Assembly (NCBI GenBank): GCA_900545185.1
Contig: UQYH01000051.1
Coordinates: forward strand, 1 to 15,894
DNA: 15,894 nucleotides
Origin: an uncultured Eubacteriales bacterium
Lineage (GTDB): Bacteria; Bacillota; Clostridia; UBA1381; UBA9506
Reading direction: 5' to 3'
The notes beneath the pieces were generated by a model, which had not been told where the DNA came from, made no database searches, and worked only from the letters and a program-made list of their open reading frames with translations. The translations under genes and the position numbers were made by a program. Every line of letters starts with the position of its first letter. Position 1 is the stretch's first letter. Shown here piece by piece: positions 13,883 through 15,894 of this stretch.

Positions 13883-14698
13883 GTGCCGCAGCAAAGTATA
13901 TATGCAGACTGGAATCCGTGGCACGGGTGCACAAAAATCAGCCCCGGCTGCCGATATTGTTATGTGTATCGGCAGGATGCCATGTATGGTGCGCAAACGG
14001 CCAGCAGCTTGTGTCGTAAAACGGGCAACTTCAATTTGCCCCTTAAAAAGAAACGGGACGGAAGCTATAAAATTCCATCGGGTAAAATTGTGTTTACCTG
14101 CTTCACCTCCGACTTTTTATTAGAGGATGCCGACCCGTGGCGGCCGGAATGTTGGGACATGATGCGTCGGCGCAGCGACTGCCTGTTTTACTTTTTTACC
14201 AAGCGGATTGATCGGCTGGAGGCGTGCTTGCCGACAGATTGGGGCGATGGCTACGCAAATGTTTTAATCGGATGCACGGTTGAAAACCAAGCCATGGCAG
14301 ACCGCCGCTTGCCGATTTTTCAAACGCTGCCGATTCGGCACAAGTCCATTATTATGGCGCCGCTTTTGGAGAGGGTGGATATTTCCCCTTATTTAAATCA
14401 TGAGATTGAAGAAGTCTCGGTGGGCGGCGAATCGGGCGTGTACGCAAGACCCTGCGACTATGACTGGATATTGGATTTGCGCAGACAGTGCGTGGAACAC
14501 GATATACCCTTTTGCTTTCATCAGACGGGTGCGCATCTTGTTAAGGATGGAAAGCTGTATCGCATTAAACGCAAATATCAGCATCAGCAGGCACGCAAGG
14601 CCGGGATTGATTACCGCCTGGAGGAACGGCGTTCCGTTACATCAACATACTTTTCGGAATCGACGGAGGAGCAAGTGAAAATACAGGATTTTTTTTGA
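13883..14698 (+). CDS. DUF5131 (phage Gp37/Gp68-like) family protein
   Basis: 271-residue protein of the DUF5131 family, first named from phage proteins Gp37/Gp68; function not established. The N-terminal signature ADWNPWHGCTKISPGCRYCY holds Cys16, Cys23 and Cys26, a C-x6-C-x2-C cluster that may bind an iron-sulfur cluster or metal in a radical-SAM-like barrel (inference). Other family blocks: FTCFTSDFL (71-79), TKRIDRL (106-112), TVENQAMADRRLP (132-144), GGESG (181-185) and FHQTGAH (212-218). The C-terminus is basic. Start: GTG 13883, 7 nt after AAAGGGGG (13868-13875); no better ATG precedes the cysteine motif in frame. It follows the nitroreductase closely. No phage genes surround it, so this is a chromosomal copy. 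Confidence 0.85.
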   Translation: MPQQSIYADWNPWHGCTKISPGCRYCYVYRQDAMYGAQTASSLCRKTGNFNLPLKKKRDGSYKIPSGKIVFTCFTSDFLLEDADPWRPECWDMMRRRSDCLFYFFTKRIDRLEACLPTDWGDGYANVLIGCTVENQAMADRRLPIFQTLPIRHKSIIMAPLLERVDISPYLNHEIEEVSVGGESGVYARPCDYDWILDLRRQCVEHDIPFCFHQTGAHLVKDGKLYRIKRKYQHQQARKAGIDYRLEERRSVTSTYFSESTEEQVKIQDFF

Positions 14699-14725
14699 AA
14701 AAACGGTAAAATTCAATTTTAATGA

Positions 14726-14754
14726 TTGACAAGGGCTTGCCTTCATGATATAAT
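14726..14754 (+). promoter_or_regulatory. Perfect consensus sigma-A promoter of rplU-prp-rpmA
   Basis: TTGACA (14726-14731), 17-nt spacer, TATAAT (14749-14754), with TGA before the -10 box as well. As expected for a ribosomal protein operon, it is a maximal match. Transcription would begin near 14761. Confidence 0.92.
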
Positions 14755-14773
14755 ATATGGTAACCGCGTGTGC

Positions 14774-14815
14774 CGGGTTATAAATGATGCTGTGCATCTA
14801 CCCGTTGCAGCAGCG
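14774..14815 (+). ncRNA. Structured L21-type leader upstream of rplU
   Basis: The roughly 80-nt 5' leader can fold as CGGGT (14774-14778) with ACCCG (14800-14804), enclosing GATGC-TGT-GCATC (14786-14798). A second hairpin, CGTTG-CAG-CAGCG (14803-14815), competes with the base of the first. Firmicutes carry a known ribosomal leader (L21 leader) at this place, thought to give autoregulation by L21. I assign it by position and structure, not by a covariance search. Confidence 0.6.
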
Positions 14816-14839
14816 AGTAAGGATGGAGGAGGTGCAAAT

Positions 14840-15151
14840 ATGTACGCGATTATTAAAACAGGCGGCAAACAGTATAAGGTCAGCGAGGGCGATACGCTTT
14901 TTGTTGAAAAGCTGGGTGTTGCTGCTGACGAAACAGTTACTTTTAACGAAGTTGTTGCCGTTGGCGAGGGCAGTGATTTAAAAGTCGGCGCTCCGCTGGT
15001 AGACGGTGCAAGCGTTACCGCTAAGGTTGTTAGCGAAGGTAAGGCAAAGAAGGTAATTGTCTTTAAGTATAAGCCCAAAAAGGGTTATGCGAAAAAACAA
15101 GGCCACAGACAGCCTTACACCAAGGTTGTTATTGAAAAGATTCATGCGTAA
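14840..15151 (+). CDS. rplU: 50S ribosomal protein L21
   Basis: 103-residue L21, a primary 23S rRNA-binding protein of the large subunit. It opens with the family pattern MYAIIKTGGKQYKVSEGD (1-18) and ends with the basic motif KKGYAKKQGHRQPYT (81-95), typical of bacterial L21. Length matches the family exactly. Start: ATG 14840, 6 nt after GGAGGAGG (14826-14833); a longer frame from a TTG at 14726 overlaps the promoter and is rejected. It is first in the rplU-prp-rpmA operon, with the protease gene 9 bp downstream. Confidence 0.97.
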   Translation: MYAIIKTGGKQYKVSEGDTLFVEKLGVAADETVTFNEVVAVGEGSDLKVGAPLVDGASVTAKVVSEGKAKKVIVFKYKPKKGYAKKQGHRQPYTKVVIEKIHA

Positions 15152-15160
15152 TGTAGAGTT

Positions 15161-15487
15161 ATGATTACAATCAGTTTATTGAAAAACAAAGCCCAAAGCA
15201 TAACGGGCTTTACGGTAAAAGGGCATGCAGGCTATGCCGAAAGCGGAGCCGATATTGTTTGTGCGGCGGTGACAACGGCGGTTATGACGGCTGTGAACGG
15301 CCTGACAGACGTGGCGCGCATTTCTGCCGAGGTTTCGGCAGAAGAAGGGTTTGTATCCTGCCGATTGCCCGAATCACTCACCGATGCCGAACGGCATGAC
15401 GCGGATTTATTGCTCGGCAGCATGTGTTTAACGCTGGACAATCTGGCGGCGCAGTACGCGGCCTATGTACGGATTTGTGTGCGGTGA
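15161..15487 (+). CDS. prp: Ribosomal-processing cysteine protease Prp
   Basis: 108-residue cysteine protease (YsxB family) that removes the N-terminal extension of ribosomal protein L27 in Firmicutes and related phyla. The catalytic dyad is visible: His22 in GHAGYA (21-26) and Cys34 in DIVCAAVT (31-38). The length is typical. It lies between rplU and rpmA, the conserved position. The ribosome binding site is poor (only GTAGAG, 15153-15158), and the gene starts 9 bp after the rplU stop, so translation probably depends on coupling; this would keep the protease level below that of the ribosomal proteins. Its substrate, L27 with a cleavable N-terminus, is encoded 77 bp downstream. Confidence 0.95.
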   Translation: MITISLLKNKAQSITGFTVKGHAGYAESGADIVCAAVTTAVMTAVNGLTDVARISAEVSAEEGFVSCRLPESLTDAERHDADLLLGSMCLTLDNLAAQYAAYVRICVR

Positions 15488-15505
15488 ATAAACTGGTAAG
15501 CATTG

Positions 15506-15545
15506 TGATGCATCGGCATCAACCATTTGCAGCATTGGGCTGCAA
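15506..15545 (+). promoter_or_regulatory. Two-hairpin structured leader upstream of rpmA
   Basis: The 77-bp gap between prp and rpmA can form TGATGC-ATCG-GCATCA (15506-15521) and TTGCAGC-ATTGG-GCTGCAA (15527-15545), the second ending 5 nt before the AAGGAGG of rpmA. The stretch GATGC-n-GCATC-n-ACC-nn-TTGCAGCA matches the rplU leader (14786-14813) almost exactly. This suggests a shared regulatory RNA motif; the function is inferred from position only. Confidence 0.55.
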
Positions 15546-15564
15546 CAAAAAAGGAGGTTTTATC

Positions 15565-15843
15565 GTGATTCAGTTTGATATTCAGCTTTTTGCTCATAAA
15601 AAGGGTGTTGGTAGTACCAAGAACGGCCGTGACAGCGAAGCAAAGCGTCTGGGCGTTAAAAAAGGTGACGGACAGGCTGTTTTAGCCGGCAATATTTTGG
15701 TTCGTCAAAGAGGAACGAAAATTCACCCCGGTATCAACGTGGGCAAGGGCGGCGACGATACGCTGTTTGCTTTGATTGACGGTCATGTTAAGTTTGAAAG
15801 AAAAGGCAAAAACAAAAAGCAGGTTAGCGTATATTCTGCATAA
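15565..15843 (+). CDS. rpmA: 50S ribosomal protein L27 with Prp-cleavable N-terminus
   Basis: 92-residue L27, whose N-terminus reaches the peptidyl transferase centre in the mature ribosome. The start is GTG 15565, 7 nt after AAGGAGG (15551-15557); a longer frame from 15424 overlaps prp and is rejected. The protein begins MIQFDIQLFA-HKKGVGSTKN: residues 1-10 are the Firmicute extension, and the FA-HKK junction is where Prp cuts in homologues. The rest is standard, with STKNGRDSEAKRLG (17-30) and ILVRQRGTKIHPG (44-56). The protease gene lies just upstream. A strong terminator follows 7 bases after the stop, so obgE, which often follows rpmA, is not cotranscribed here. Confidence 0.97.
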   Translation: MIQFDIQLFAHKKGVGSTKNGRDSEAKRLGVKKGDGQAVLAGNILVRQRGTKIHPGINVGKGGDDTLFALIDGHVKFERKGKNKKQVSVYSA

Positions 15844-15850
15844 GCTTTTA

Positions 15851-15884
15851 AAAAGCCCATTCCGTTACGGTATGGGCTTTTTTT
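15851..15884 (+). terminator. Strong intrinsic terminator after rpmA
   Basis: AAAAGCCCAT (15851-15860) pairs with ATGGGCTTTT (15872-15881), with an inner CCG-TTA-CGG (15862-15870) above a T-T mismatch, then a T tract through 15884. It ends the rplU-prp-rpmA operon. Confidence 0.92.
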
Positions 15885-15894
15885 AAAAATAACA

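Noticed and set aside
13848..14123. Overlapping 91-codon frame at the start of the DUF5131 gene
   Set aside because: It is out of frame with the conserved cysteine motif and has no recognisable features.
14726..14839. N-terminal extension of L21 starting at 14726
   Set aside because: It overlaps the promoter and structured leader; ATG 14840 gives the exact family length.
15424..15564. N-terminal extension of L27 starting inside prp
   Set aside because: GTG 15565 has a strong ribosome binding site and yields the known Firmicute L27 N-terminus.
1..15894. CRISPR array, prophage, toxin-antitoxin or defence system
   Set aside because: No regularly spaced repeats, integrase, capsid, nuclease or toxin-like genes; the single phage-named family (DUF5131) stands alone.

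Overview
The window looks like chromosomal housekeeping DNA from a Gram-positive Clostridia-type Firmicute of moderate GC, possibly an Oscillospirales/Ruminococcaceae-like gut bacterium; that last placement is a guess from gene content and style. Three things support Firmicutes. One is the gene order rsmB-rlmN-prpC-prkC-rsgA-rpe-thiN, known from Bacillus subtilis and its relatives. The second is an rplU-prp-rpmA operon whose L27 has the Firmicute N-terminal extension removed by the protease Prp. The third is strong AGGAGG-type ribosome binding sites and sigma-A promoters. No phage, plasmid or CRISPR signal was found, and no gene-free stretch exceeds 300 bases.

Layout. 43-495 (minus) is a YhcH/NanQ-family sugar anomerase, divergent from the rest. 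716-9165 (plus) is a long tightly spaced cluster: rsmB (16S m5C967 methyltransferase), a 144-bp palindromic MITE-like insertion, rlmN (23S m2A2503 methyltransferase), the PP2C phosphatase PrpC, the PASTA kinase PrkC, the 30S assembly GTPase RsgA, ribulose-phosphate epimerase, thiamine pyrophosphokinase and a Na+/Ca2+-exchanger-family membrane protein. Together these cover rRNA modification, ribosome maturation and cell-wall-responsive phosphosignalling, with two metabolic enzymes attached.

9176-13064 is a small accessory-looking block. A ROK-family repressor lies behind a perfect consensus promoter and a TTGCAT-N4-ATGCAA inverted repeat. After it come a DegT/DnrJ/EryC1/StrS PLP aminotransferase and a Gfo/Idh/MocA oxidoreductase. 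The two enzyme genes are rich in GTT/GCT/GGT codons, as are the ribosomal protein genes here, which suggests high expression. The pair could interconvert keto- and amino-sugars or cyclitols. The block ends in two tandem terminators.

13195-14698 has its own promoter and carries a nitroreductase and a DUF5131 (phage Gp37/Gp68-like) cysteine-motif protein. 14726-15884 is the rplU-prp-rpmA operon: perfect promoter, structured L21-type leader, L21, Prp, a second structured leader before L27, L27 and a strong terminator.

The most interesting observations are the sequence-and-structure motif shared by the leaders in front of rplU and rpmA, the MITE-like element between rsmB and rlmN, and the ROK/DegT/Gfo locus of unknown substrate. 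Most of the rest is conserved core genome.
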